Origin: Allium sativum
Lineage: Eukaryota; Streptophyta; Magnoliopsida; Asparagales; Amaryllidaceae
Reading direction: 5' to 3'
NCBI GenBank assembly: GCA_030737875.1
Contig: CM060912.1
Span: 882,097,199-882,161,198, forward strand
Length of the DNA: 64,000 nt
Shown here: positions 11,357-21,707 of the stretch, one piece after another
How positions within the stretch are numbered: the first letter of the stretch is position 1
How the letters are laid out: each line of letters starts with the position of its first letter
Made by a program: the position numbers and the translations under genes
The notes under the pieces: generated by a model
Database searches by the model: none
What the model saw: only the letters and a program-made list of their open reading frames with translations
What the model was told of the DNA's origin: nothing

Positions 11357-13295
11357 TGTGACGACCCAAACTTCCGAGTAAAGGAAAGCCGGATTGCTTT
11401 GAGAACAACACACATCAGATCACAAAACAGAAGAAAATTTTATTGCTGTTACAACAATTACATCAGAGTACAAGAATTTTCCAGAGTATGAATAATAATA
11501 TACATTGGAAATACAATAATATCAGAGTTTAAATTACATTTAAATAGAAGTGAAAAAAATTAATATAATATACAACTGAAAGAAATACACGGATACAGAG
11601 CTTTCCGAATATCGCTTCAGTTGTAGACTAGGATCCTGTGAATATAATATCTGCAAAACCAAACTACTATCTTCTCGTGTGGAAATATGGGCACCCAGAG
11701 TTTAGGTTAAAACAATAAACATTACCAGGCATGCCAAACAAGGACTGGTGTGAGAACTCAAAAACATTTATTAAGTTGATTTTAAAGTTAGGTAAATCAA
11801 GAGACCACGCCATATAACACGGAACGGGTTAACCCCCAAGAATACCAGTGCATAAAAATAAACAGCACCATGCTAAATAAAGGAAAATGAAGCTATTATA
11901 AGACTCAGGTCCCATCACACAATACAACGCAAGCCGGAGGATAGAGTTTTACCTTATAATAGCCAAATATGCTTGGTACGCGAAATTTATCTTTTAATAT
12001 TACTATGAGTGCATAGTGCAGAAATCAATTTCGAAAGTAAATGTATTAATCATAGACGACATGGGTACCATATATCATGTGGCCATACTAGTTCTATAAT
12101 CAAAAACGCAAGGTCGTATGGAGAATTGGATTTCTATCGTGAGTCGAGGCTAGGGGCAAGCTCCTCTCCGATTCGAGACACTCTAGCAAATGCCTTAGGA
12201 TCACACCTATGGGGAACCCTTGGATCTTCAGGGTCGGTCCCTACCTAAGGGTAGTGGATTAATTATGTCTGAACACACGCTTCCCGGTTCCTTTGAACCT
12301 ATAGTATGACCACTAACGGCCTATAAAAATCCGAGGCGCCTCAAAATCCATCATCCACATAAGTAAAATGTCAGCCAATTTAAGCACTGACACTACTCCT
12401 AGCTAGAAAGAAAGGTGTGCACTCCCTGTAGTCCTAATCCCCTTTTTGACTCATACCGAGGTGTGAGGCTCGCGAAGTCACGATATACATAAAGTTATGC
12501 CGTAATAGGCTATACTTTGATCATCCCACAAGGCCCTGCTTTTCAACAAAAGCCTTGATCATATGCATCTTATCATGCCACATTATCAGACCATACCATA
12601 TCATTGATTCATCTATCGATATATAACAGGGTGTTAAGCAAGAGAATAAATTCTCCGCCACCAAACAGCTATATATTAAAAAGAGATCAACGAATACAAT
12701 ATAAAGGAATACAATGTCAGACACACAATCCATTTATCAGTCCGTTCCAGGTCTGAACGAAACCATATTCGGTAGATCTCCAAATACATCTGAATGATCA
12801 CCAGTTTTTCCCTCATTTTGGGTGTACGGTCCAATCAAGATATCAATAATCATCCATTCGACATGGAAATTTCCCGGTCTTCAATAACTGTCTTCATCAT
12901 CGATCTTCAATCGTCGTGTGAATTATTCAGAATGCGTTAAACCCGGTCTTTCTGAATAATTTGCATAATTTAAAATCATGTGCCTTAAAACACAACCAAC
13001 GCCTCATTCCAATCAAGAGTATTCTTTTATTTTAATTTAAACAAATTAAGGTTTATTCAACTAGACGGGATTAACGCCTTACCGAAGTAATCATTAATTA
13101 ATATCCCATTCCCAACCTACACAACCCATGGAGTAAACTGGTAGTACTCCATATCTGACACCCAATGTGTTATGGTAAACTTAATTACCGTTTTATCGAT
13201 CAAATCTAATTAAAGATTTAACTACCGCTTGGAGTAAAACTAGGGTACTCCATTAACGTTCATTTCTTGAATTAAGTAAATTTAATTACTTTTAT
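11357..13295 (-). repeat. 5' LTR of element A, U5-side part
   Basis: The sequence matches the left LTR from 3437 to about 5367 with only scattered substitutions and small indels. It stops at the tttat target site where the Tekay element entered. The left LTR shows the uninterrupted site (aattacttttatcctcatt near 5360-5378). Confidence 0.92.
13291..13295. repeat. Target-site duplication of Tekay element (left)
   Basis: tttat here corresponds to cttat at 24966-24970, one mismatch in five. The uninterrupted paralogous site in the left LTR reads cttttatcctc, which fits a 5-bp duplication with one later change, or a 4-bp ttat. Confidence 0.75.
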
Positions 13296-13564
13296 TGTAA
13301 CACCCCGAAAATTCTATAACTGTGAAATTAACAAATTAAAGTATAATTAATTTCAAATCAAAGAACTAAGGGAAACGGGATATGCCATTGCGTTCGTCTC
13401 GGAAAAATACGCGAAATAGAGTCCGAGTTTTCGAAAAACGGAGTCCGTATGAAGAAGATATGGCCTTTGGAAGTTTTGAATTAAATTTAAAATTCAAACA
13501 GAATAAAATAATCAAAAATCGGGCCCAATGGGCCAGGGCGGATAAACACCCGCCTAGGCCACCC

Positions 13565-13650
13565 AGGTCGACTGGGCTGTCGACCTGGGCTACCCATGTC
13601 GACAGGGCTGTCGACAGCCCTGTCGACAGGGGTGTCGACCTGGTCGAGCC
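13565..13650 (+). promoter_or_regulatory. GTCGAC palindrome cluster upstream of TATA
   Basis: Six GTCGAC sites lie within about 85 bp. Two overlap a longer inverted repeat, AGGGCTGTCGACAGCCCT. The cluster ends about 160 bp before the TATA box and is repeated at about 21977-22062 in the 3' LTR with one base changed. It is GC-rich in an otherwise AT-rich LTR. It could be a factor-binding array, a cruciform or a methylation target; the sequence does not decide. Confidence 0.7.
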
Positions 13651-13805
13651 CAGTCAACCTGGCTGGCCAGGTCTGTGTTTGGTCGAATTTCTGTGGTCTG
13701 CTTTGTCACTAGGGCTAGGTGGCAAGTTCTAATTGGTCTCTCTATCTAATGAATGGCTACGATCTAACCTAGCAACATCAATGGTCCTAATCAATTCCTA
13801 ACCTC

Positions 13806-13834
13806 TATATAAACAACCCTAGACTAAACCCTAA
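13806..13834 (+). promoter_or_regulatory. TATA box plus telo-box of Tekay 5' LTR
   Basis: TATATAAA is at 13806-13813 and AAACCCTAA, a match to the plant telo-box, at 13826-13834. The telo-box is known near the start sites of plant translation and cell-cycle genes. The 3' LTR has both at 22218-22225 and 22238-22246. The start site is expected around 13835-13845, inferred from TATA spacing. Confidence 0.75.
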
Positions 13835-15239
13835 TCTATTCATTCAAATTAAGAACATAGCCGCCATGTTGCTGAGGAACGACTAAGAGTAGCCGCCGAC
13901 TAGAGAGAGAATTAGAAAGAAAGTTCTAAAGCCTAAAGCAATTCAAGCAACCTAAAGCCAATCAATTCAACAAAGGAATCATATCTCTTAATTTGAGAAT
14001 TCGCCGCAACCATTGTAAGTAGAGTATTACTTTGGTATGAATAAACAATTGTGTTGATGTATGCTTGAATTGTGGCAGTAAAAGTAATTCATACTTATGC
14101 GTTCTTATCAATTTGTATACGTTTGGATATTCTTGAATTATGTTATTCATGTTATAAAGAACTACATGCGGTAGTTCTATGCAAGTAAACGTTTGGAATA
14201 TTTCGCAAATTATGTAATCTATGTAGTTGATTGAAATTCATGCAAGTTTGGGGCTTTGTTATTATGCCATCATGATGTATATTTTTGTGCATAAATCATT
14301 TTGCAAGTAATTGAAACGAGTTTGGTTGTTATAGTTCATATGAAACTATGTTGGAATTTTGACACCATAATCCATGCATTAAGTCATGCTTTTGCAAACT
14401 TATGAATATGGCTAGGCTATGAATGATATTTGGCATAATTGAAATCCATGATTAAGTCTATCTTGTTTACAAGAATTATATGATGACATATGTGAGACAT
14501 GGCTAGGTTAGACTCAAAAATCCCTTTTTGCAAGTTTAAAGCAAACACCATGTTTAGGAATATTTATGCATAAGTATGTTTATACCATCGTTATGTGATT
14601 AGACTTAAACCATGAATAAGTTGAACTATGCTTTTGTGTTAGTAACAAAGTATCCCCTTTGTAAACATGTAGAAACCTTATGAACATGACTTGTTTATGT
14701 TTATGCTAGAAATATTTATGCCGTGCTTATGTTTGACATTATGCCATGTTTATGCTAGAAATATTTGTGCCATGCTTATGTTTGACATCATGCATAAATA
14801 AGAATATAGGTTCATGTTGTAGTTAAACATATGCAAGTTCACATGCTTTGATTCATGTCACCTATGTTACCACTATGCAAGTACACCAGTTTCTATTTTG
14901 TATTTCCAACGTCGTATTGCAAGTTCATGCGCTCACATTCCCCTCTTTGTGTATGTGATTACGCCATAAGCCTCCCCTTTTCGCATGGCTAATTTGGGCT
15001 TTAAAAGGCTAAGCCCAAAATATATAAACGGACGTGTTAAACGGGGGAAAATAACGTTGGGTTAAAATTAATTAATGAATGAAAACATGAAACAGAAGGG
15101 CCCAAGTTCAAGTATGGGTTGGGCCCATGATTGGTGTAACCTTTACACTATTAACTTAATAATGGGCCGCAAATATTTACATATAAGAAATAAAGAAGAA
15201 TGACAAGATATGTAAATGTAGAACATACGATGTGTTTAA

Positions 15240-15440
15240 CCCGAGGTTGGATTGAGTTGTGATGTAAACCTGCCCGGAACCGCCCGGCTGTCCAGTAGTC
15301 ACAACAATACCTATCCAATGTGGGAGGTTAAACATGGAGCCCAGCAAGGACCCGAGGTTAGACTGAGTTGCGGCGTAAGACTGCCCGGAACCAACCGGCA
15401 ACAGGCAGCCACAATAATACCTGTCTAATGCGAGAGGTCA
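15240..15440 (+). other. Pair of covarying CCGGAACC hairpin modules (Tekay 5' LTR)
   Basis: First module: TTGGAT (15247-15252) pairs with ATCCAA (15313-15318), and GTTGTGA (15256-15262) with TCACAAC (15299-15305), around tgcccggaaccgcccggc. Second module: TTAGAC (15358-15363) pairs with GTCTAA (15423-15428), and TTGCGG (15368-15373) faces CCACAA (15409-15414) with one mismatch, around tgcccggaaccaaccggc. Both lie in the predicted transcribed leader. Confidence 0.78.
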
Positions 15441-16579
15441 GGGCCTTAATAAGACAATTAAGGCTGAGTCAGGATTGTTAGGATTAAGTGAACTAAAGAC
15501 TTAATCAAAATGGAACATGCTAAACTAAACGGACTGGTGGGGTTAGGTTAGGAAACACTTAACCAACTTAGCATGTTGGCTAGAGATAGAAAACCTAGTA
15601 ACGGGGGGGGGGGGGGGGACCCTTTTCAGCAGTAACCCTAAAAGGTGTATCAGGATACCCTGAAACTAGGCAGGGTGGGGCACGATTACTGGGCTGATTG
15701 TAAGAGGTCAAAGCGACGGCGGTGGTGTAGCAGTGTAGGTTCTAACGGAGTGCGGGCGTGCACACACTCCGGCGCAGAAAAATAAGGCACTGGACACCAG
15801 TAGCATACCTGTGCACTCTAAGGTTGTGTCGGGTTGCCACTATGGGACTTGATACACCCCATGGTGGGACCAGCATAGGTAACTACAGACATCGGGGGCC
15901 GTAAGACACATGTAACTATGCGAGTAGGAGCCGATCATCATAGAATGGATCACATCACCCTGATTATGGGGTGCAAATTGGAAACTAGTATATGGGTTCA
16001 GAGATTAACATGGGGTACGATAGTATATTCGACCCTAGATAACTTAACCAAGTTTATTGTGCTTGCCCACTTCTTGTTTATACTTATCATACCCAGTTCT
16101 TTATTCATAGACAAAATAGTACTAGACTTACTCAGGCTTTATGTCTGACTCTACTTTTCTTTCGTCTTCTTTCTTCCGTTTCCCCCCCCCCCCAAGGTCC
16201 TCAGGGAGGGAACACAGCAGCTTGACCAACCTCAACATCCAGCTTGAAGAAGAGAAATGTATTGCTTGGACCTTCCTGTTTTGAACTATGGCTTTGGACA
16301 ATCCACTATGGGGCTTTTGCAGTTTATCTATGTTTTATTTATGCTTCTTTAAATAATGTACTCAAGACAGATTATGAAAGTGTTATGTTATGATTTTGGA
16401 AAGGAGGTTGTTGTAACACGTATTTGACTTTATGAAATAAAAGGTTGTTGTTCTTCCGCTGTTTACAAATATGTGTTCTTATATCTGTCTTGTATATCTG
16501 TGACTTGTACTTATAAACCTCCACCAAAATTAGGGCATTCCCTTTGAGAGTGACCCTAACGGAGGTGGGGTGTTTCACT

Positions 16580-16591
16580 TGGTATCAGAGC
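16580..16591 (+). other. Primer-binding site of Tekay element
   Basis: tggtatcagagc begins two bases after the LTR end and complements the 3' end of plant initiator-Met tRNA, as usual for Ty3/gypsy chromoviruses. Confidence 0.95.
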
Positions 16592-16764
16592 ATAGGTTTA
16601 CCAGATAAGATAAAAAGTTTTGAAAAATTATTTTCAAAAAGGAAATTTAAAGAAGCATTTTTAAAAGAAAAATATTATTTTATTTTAAAAAGGCAAAGTC
16701 CACCCCCAAAGCCATAGGAACTATCTCTTATCCTTCGTTTTGAATCTATCCTTTTTGTTTCAGC

Positions 16765-19700
16765 ATGTCCCAAGATCTTAACTTGCCAGAAGGGGTGCCA
16801 ATACCTGGTTGGTTTAGACGGTTCTTAGAAGCAAGGGCCACTCAGCCAGGTCCTACCGTTCCTCCTCCCCCAGCTGAAGGAAATCATCCAGCTGCAGCAG
16901 CACCTTTTCCTCCACCTCCTCCTCGGGGAAACACTTTTGCTAAGATATGTAAAGATTTTAAAGCTATGGGAGGAAGGGATTTCCATGGAACTGAGTCCTT
17001 CGTAGCAGCTAGAAATTGGCTGAAAGAAACTGAGGACCTATTCATCATCTTTGAGGTAGAGGATAGGCAAAAAGTACAACTGGCGGTGTGGCTATTGAAG
17101 GGCGAGGCTTCCTACTGGTGGGAAGTCACTAATGCTGAAAGACCAGTGGAGACATGGGAGGACTTTAGGGCAAGATTTGAGACCAAATTTCTCTTAGATG
17201 CGGAAAGAAGTTTGCAGTTGGAAAAATTCTTATTTCTTAAGCAAGGAGACAAGACTGTCAGAGAGTATGTGAATCAGTTCGATGAGCTGGCTAGGTTTGG
17301 ACTTGACCTAGTCAACACCCCGCACAAGAAGGCTCTCCGTTTCGTCAAAGGGTTGAATGAGCCATTACACAGTTTGGCCATGACCCATATACCCATGGGA
17401 GCCACGTATGAAAGATTGGTGCAAATGGCATTGCTGAATGAAGAGGATAAGGGCAAGAAGGAGACAAAGGCAGAAAGCTCTCAAGGGAAGAAAGAGGGTT
17501 TGCAGCCTAGAAAGACAGACTTTAAGAAGGGCGGGAAAGGCAACAAAGAGAAGAGGAAGTGTAATTTCTGTGGCAAAGTGGGGCACTTAGTAAAGGACTG
17601 CCGGAAAAAGAAGGCCAAGGAGAATGGTGGGTGCTTTTCTTGCGGTGAGACAGGCCACAGGGCTAAGGACTGCCCAAAGAAACGAGGACAGGGGCAGGGC
17701 GCTGGATCCACCCCAGGGGCACAGGTTCATGTGCTAGAAGCGCCACCATTGCAACAGCGAGGTATAAATACTTCTGTAGAAAGCGTAATTTATCTTTATG
17801 ATCACCCCGTTCGCACTTTATTTGATTCTGGCGCATCACACTCCTTTATCTCGTCTGCTTTAGTAGAATCTCTGCACCTAAAAACTAGTATGGTAGAGGA
17901 CCCCTTAATTGTTTCAAACCCAATTGGGGGCCCAGCTCATTTGTCTATGATCTGTGTAGGATTGAAAATTTCTATTCTAAGTGTAGAATTTCAATGTAGT
18001 GCCTTTGTTTTGGGCTTTTCGGGTTATGGTTTGATTTTGGGTATGGATTGGCTATCTAGTAATGGGGCTATCCTTGATTGTGAGAAAAGGGTTGTTAGGC
18101 TCCTAACCCAGCTCGGTAATACTTTGGAAATTTCTTGTAATCCCTCGCATGCGGTTATGCTTAGTTATCTTGAATCGCTAGATGCCTCTGTTGAAAATTT
18201 GCAATCAGTTAGAGTGGTCCGGGAATATCCGGATGTCTTTGAAGAGGTGAAGGGCTTGCCTCCGAAGCGGGAAATAGACTTCCGCATATATCTTGTAGAT
18301 AATGCAAAGCCCGTTGCGTTGCCCGTTAGACATATGGCTCCACGAGAAAGGAAAGAGCTCAGTAAACAGATTAAAGAGCTTCTAGAAAAGGGGTTCATTA
18401 GGAGGAGCATTTCAGAATGGGGCGCTCCGGTGGTGTTCGCTACAAAGGCGGATGGTTCACTCCGTCTATGTGTTGACTATAGGGAGCTCAACAAGCTAAC
18501 GAAAAAGAATAGGCACCCTCTCCCTAGAATTGACGATTTATTTGACCAGCTTGTAGGAGCGTCTGTTTTCTCCCAACTCGATTTAGCAACCGGTTTTCAT
18601 CAGCTAAGGGTGGCTGAAGATAGCATCGATAAAACGGCGTTCAGAACCCCAGACGGTTTCTTTGAATGGCTTGTCATGCCTTTCGGCTTGACAAATGCAC
18701 CTGCTTACTTCGTGGACCTGATGAGTAGGGTATTTAGAGATTTCCTCAACAAATTCGTAGTGGTCTTCGTAGATGATATCCTTATCTTCTCAAAAAGTGA
18801 AGAGGAACATGCTCAGCACCTAAGGGCAATCATGGAAACTTTGCGAGTCCATCAACTAAAAGCCAAGTTCTCCAAATGCCACTTTTGGAGAGAAGAGGTG
18901 AGGTTCCTTGGGCACATAGTATCCAAACAAGGGTTAGCGGTGGACCCTGCTAAGGTAGTAGCGGTACAGGATTGGAAGACACCAAGGAATGCAACTGAGG
19001 TCCGAAGTTTTCTAGGACTAGCAGGTTTCTATCGAAAGTTTATAAGGGATTTTGCGAAAATCTCAGCTCCGCTCACGAAATTGACTAAGAAGAATCTAGT
19101 GTTTAATTGGGACTTGGATTGCGAGTTTGCTTTCCAACGACTAAAAAGGGCTCTCACAACAGCCCCAGTTTTGACGCTGCCGGATGGGAGCAAGATGTTC
19201 ACTGTTTATACGGATGCATGTGGGATAGGGCTAGGCGCCGTCTTAATGCAAGAAGGAAGGGTAGTAGCTTATGGCGGGAGGCAGTTGAAGGTGCACGAAA
19301 AGAACTACCCAACCCACGATCTTGAGTTAGCCGCCATCGTCTTTGCACTCAAGTCTTGGCGACACTATCTCCTAGGTGAGAAGTTCGAACTTTACACTGA
19401 CCATAAATCGTTGAAATATCTTTTCTCGCAGAAAGATCTTAACTTGAGGCAACAAAGATGGATGGAGTTTCTTGCCTCGTACGATTTCGAAATCTCCTAC
19501 ACTCCGGGCAAAGGCAACGTAGTGGCAGATGCGTTGAGCCGAAAGAAATTGACCCTAAGCCCGTTGTTTGTTGAAAGACAAAGCCTAGAGTTTATAGCCA
19601 GCTTCGACTTTAGGCCTTCCTCCGATTTCGTACCAGGCTTGCTAGCATCTCTCGAAGTACGCCCAACTTTAGTGGATTCAGTAGGGACAGCACAATGCGA

Positions 19701-21141
19701 AGACCCTCAGCTTGTGGAAATAATTGATAGGTTAATTAGGGGTGAGACTTCAAGTCACCTCAACAGATACTCCATCGACGATAAGGGATTGCTAAGGCGA
19801 GACGGAAAACTATGCGTCCCACAGACGAAAGATCTAGTAAGGAAGGTTCTCGAGGAAGCACATCACTCCAAGATGACGATACACCCAGGCGGAGATAAAA
19901 TGTACAAAGACATAAAAAGGACTTTCTTTTGGAATGGCATGAAAAAGGACGTGGCAGAATTCGTTTCTAAATGTATGGTGTGCCAACAGGTTAAGGCGGA
20001 ACAGAAAAAGCCTGGCGGACTACTACATCCTCTGGAGGTCCCGCAGTGGAAGTGGGATAGCATCTCAATGGACTTCATCGATGGGCTGCCTAGGTCTAGG
20101 AGAGGCAACACTAACATTTGGGTAATAGTGGATAGGCTTACTAAAAGCGCCCACTTTTTACCTGTCAAAAGTAAAAGAACTGCCTCATCCCTGGCATCAC
20201 TTTACCTCAAGGAAATCGTTCGACTCCATGGAATACCATCTAGCATTGTTAGTGACCGAGACCCCATCTTCACCAGCGAATTTTGGCGGAGTCTGCAAGA
20301 AGCAGTAGGAACGCAGTTATGCTTGAGCACAGCCTATCATCCCCAAACCGACGGCCAAACAGAGAGAGTGAACAGAGTTTTGGAAGACCTTTTAAGGCTA
20401 TGCGTCCTCGACTTCGGAGGGACATGGGAAGACCACCTTCCTTTGGTGGAATTTGCCTACAACAACGGCTATCAAGCAACCATAGGAATGGCGCCCTTCG
20501 AAGCTTTATATGGAAGACCGTGCCGATCGCCCACTTGTTGGTGGGAGTCTACTGATAAGCTTATACTTGGACCAGATATGATCCGAGAGACTTCAGAGAA
20601 AGTAGACTTAATACGAAGAAGGATGAAGACGGCCCAAGACAGACAAAAGTCCTATGCCGACAAGAGGAGGACCGACCTTGAATTTGAGGTTGGAGACAGA
20701 GTTTTTCTCAAGGTATCACCGCTAAGGAACGTTGTTCGTTTTGGAACCACAGGAAAGCTAGCGCCAAGATTCGTAGGGCCATTCCCTATTATCGAGAAGA
20801 TTGGGAAAATGGCCTATAGATTAGAGCTACCCGAGAAGTTGGCTGGAGTCCACAACGTCTTTCACGTTTCACATCTCCGAAAATGTCTACATGAGTCTGC
20901 TGAAGTGGTAGAGCCAAATATCCTCGAAGAGGCCGAAGTGGAGCGCGAAGCAACCATAAGGAGAGTTCCAACCCGCATCTTAGGAACGGAAGTGAAGAGG
21001 CTACGCAACCGCGAAGTCAAGCTCGTCAAAGTCCAGTGGAGCGACGCCGAGGGAGACGCGACTTGGGAAACTGAAGCTAGAATACGTACTGCCTACCCTT
21101 TTCTGTTCAAGGGTACATCCTTGATCTTTCTTTTTCCTTAA
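16765..21141 (+). CDS. gag-pol: Gag-pol polyprotein, Tekay/Del-type chromovirus
   Basis: This single 1458-residue frame encodes all proteins needed for retrotransposition. In order: a Pro-rich N-terminus (30-53); gag (about 80-225) with [11 protein letters not shown]; two CCHC zinc knuckles (C266-C279 and C290-C303); aspartic protease DSGA at 354-357; reverse transcriptase with D606 (LDLATGF) and FVDD at 668-671; RNase H with D817, E854, D879 and D922; integrase with an HHCC zinc site (H1034, H1040, C1070, C1073), catalytic D1103, D1164 and E1200, and a GPF motif near 1338. A chromodomain-like C-terminus (about 1405-1448) targets chromatin in this family. All expected catalytic residues are present. 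The ATG is the first in frame, 174 bases after the primer site. Gag and pol are fused without a frameshift, as is common in this lineage. Expression would be driven from the 5' LTR. Intact coding capacity suggests an autonomous and possibly active element. Confidence 0.97.
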   Translation: MSQDLNLPEGVPIPGWFRRFLEARATQPGPTVPPPPAEGNHPAAAAPFPPPPPRGNTFAKICKDFKAMGGRDFHGTESFVAARNWLKETEDLFIIFEVEDRQKVQLAVWLLKGEASYWWEVTNAERPVETWEDFRARFETKFLLDAERSLQLEKFLFLKQGDKTVREYVNQFDELARFGLDLVNTPHKKALRFVKGLNEPLHSLAMTHIPMGATYERLVQMALLNEEDKGKKETKAESSQGKKEGLQPRKTDFKKGGKGNKEKRKCNFCGKVGHLVKDCRKKKAKENGGCFSCGETGHRAKDCPKKRGQGQGAGSTPGAQVHVLEAPPLQQRGINTSVESVIYLYDHPVRTLFDSGASHSFISSALVESLHLKTSMVEDPLIVSNPIGGPAHLSMICVGLKISILSVEFQCSAFVLGFSGYGLILGMDWLSSNGAILDCEKRVVRLLTQLGNTLEISCNPSHAVMLSYLESLDASVENLQSVRVVREYPDVFEEVKGLPPKREIDFRIYLVDNAKPVALPVRHMAPRERKELSKQIKELLEKGFIRRSISEWGAPVVFATKADGSLRLCVDYRELNKLTKKNRHPLPRIDDLFDQLVGASVFSQLDLATGFHQLRVAEDSIDKTAFRTPDGFFEWLVMPFGLTNAPAYFVDLMSRVFRDFLNKFVVVFVDDILIFSKSEEEHAQHLRAIMETLRVHQLKAKFSKCHFWREEVRFLGHIVSKQGLAVDPAKVVAVQDWKTPRNATEVRSFLGLAGFYRKFIRDFAKISAPLTKLTKKNLVFNWDLDCEFAFQRLKRALTTAPVLTLPDGSKMFTVYTDACGIGLGAVLMQEGRVVAYGGRQLKVHEKNYPTHDLELAAIVFALKSWRHYLLGEKFELYTDHKSLKYLFSQKDLNLRQQRWMEFLASYDFEISYTPGKGNVVADALSRKKLTLSPLFVERQSLEFIASFDFRPSSDFVPGLLASLEVRPTLVDSVGTAQCEDPQLVEIIDRLIRGETSSHLNRYSIDDKGLLRRDGKLCVPQTKDLVRKVLEEAHHSKMTIHPGGDKMYKDIKRTFFWNGMKKDVAEFVSKCMVCQQVKAEQKKPGGLLHPLEVPQWKWDSISMDFIDGLPRSRRGNTNIWVIVDRLTKSAHFLPVKSKRTASSLASLYLKEIVRLHGIPSSIVSDRDPIFTSEFWRSLQEAVGTQLCLSTAYHPQTDGQTERVNRVLEDLLRLCVLDFGGTWEDHLPLVEFAYNNGYQATIGMAPFEALYGRPCRSPTCWWESTDKLILGPDMIRETSEKVDLIRRRMKTAQDRQKSYADKRRTDLEFEVGDRVFLKVSPLRNVVRFGTTGKLAPRFVGPFPIIEKIGKMAYRLELPEKLAGVHNVFHVSHLRKCLHESAEVVEPNILEEAEVEREATIRRVPTRILGTEVKRLRNREVKLVKVQWSDAEGDATWETEARIRTAYPFLFKGTSLIFLFP

Positions 21142-21694
21142 GTTGCGCTTTTATCTATCTTTTTAGGTATATTTCCTCGACCTTATCTTTTAGGTAGAAT
21201 CTTTTTGGATGGAAACATGTAGTTGAAACATGTTATGTATGATGGTTACAAGTGGTTGCAAGTGATTGCTAGTGGTTGCTCGTGGTTGCATATACACACA
21301 CAATCTAGGTTTTAGATCGTCTCAGTCACTTCATATTGCATATGCATATATGTTTGCATTCGTATATGGTTGAATTCTTATGTGTTGTCATGTGTATGCT
21401 GCATTTGTAGTGAATGATTGTGCACTCATATAGAATCAAGAATAGGAAAATTTGCATACATAATGGATGCATGGCACTTACATAATTCGCATTAAGGAGG
21501 TCAACTGAATCAGTAGACCGCCTGATTTTGCATTAGATAAGTTCATATACACACACACTTCGCATATGATCATGAAGCCTTAGAAGTCTTTTAAGGACAA
21601 TGGATGCTCGTGTTTGATGGATGAGTAGATGGATGAATGGATGTTAGGATATACATTCCTCCTAACTTGAAGATTTCGGGGACGAAATCCTTTT
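21142..21694 (+). other. Non-coding spacer between gag-pol and purine tract
   Basis: About 550 bp with no ORF. It has a ggttgcaagtg-type short repeat at 21243-21290, several tgcatatg stretches, and a conserved block, gatttcggggacgaaatcc, at about 21672-21690 just before the purine tract. The same block precedes the purine tracts of elements A and B. Confidence 0.7.
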
Positions 21695-21707
21695 AAGTGG
21701 GGGAGAA
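21695..21707 (+). other. Polypurine tract of Tekay element
   Basis: aagtgggggagaa lies directly before the 3' LTR start TGTAACACCCC at 21708; it primes plus-strand DNA synthesis in this family. Confidence 0.94.

Larger units (their letters stand above)
13296..16577 (+). repeat. 5' LTR of Tekay element
   Basis: It starts TGTAACACCCCGAAAATT and ends GGGGTGTTTCA. U3 is about 0.54 kb to the TATA box at 13806, so most of the LTR (about 2.7 kb) is predicted to be transcribed. It holds a GTCGAC palindrome cluster, atgcaagt-like repeats, two hairpin modules, a run of 16 G at 15603-15618 and a run of 12 C at 16182-16193. Confidence 0.96.

Noticed and set aside
13382..13732. 116-codon ORF in the Tekay 5' LTR (and 21800-22144 in the 3' LTR)
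   Set aside because: It lies in U3 upstream of the TATA box, spans the GTCGAC palindrome cluster, has low-complexity composition and resembles no protein. Openness in both LTRs is explained by recent identity.
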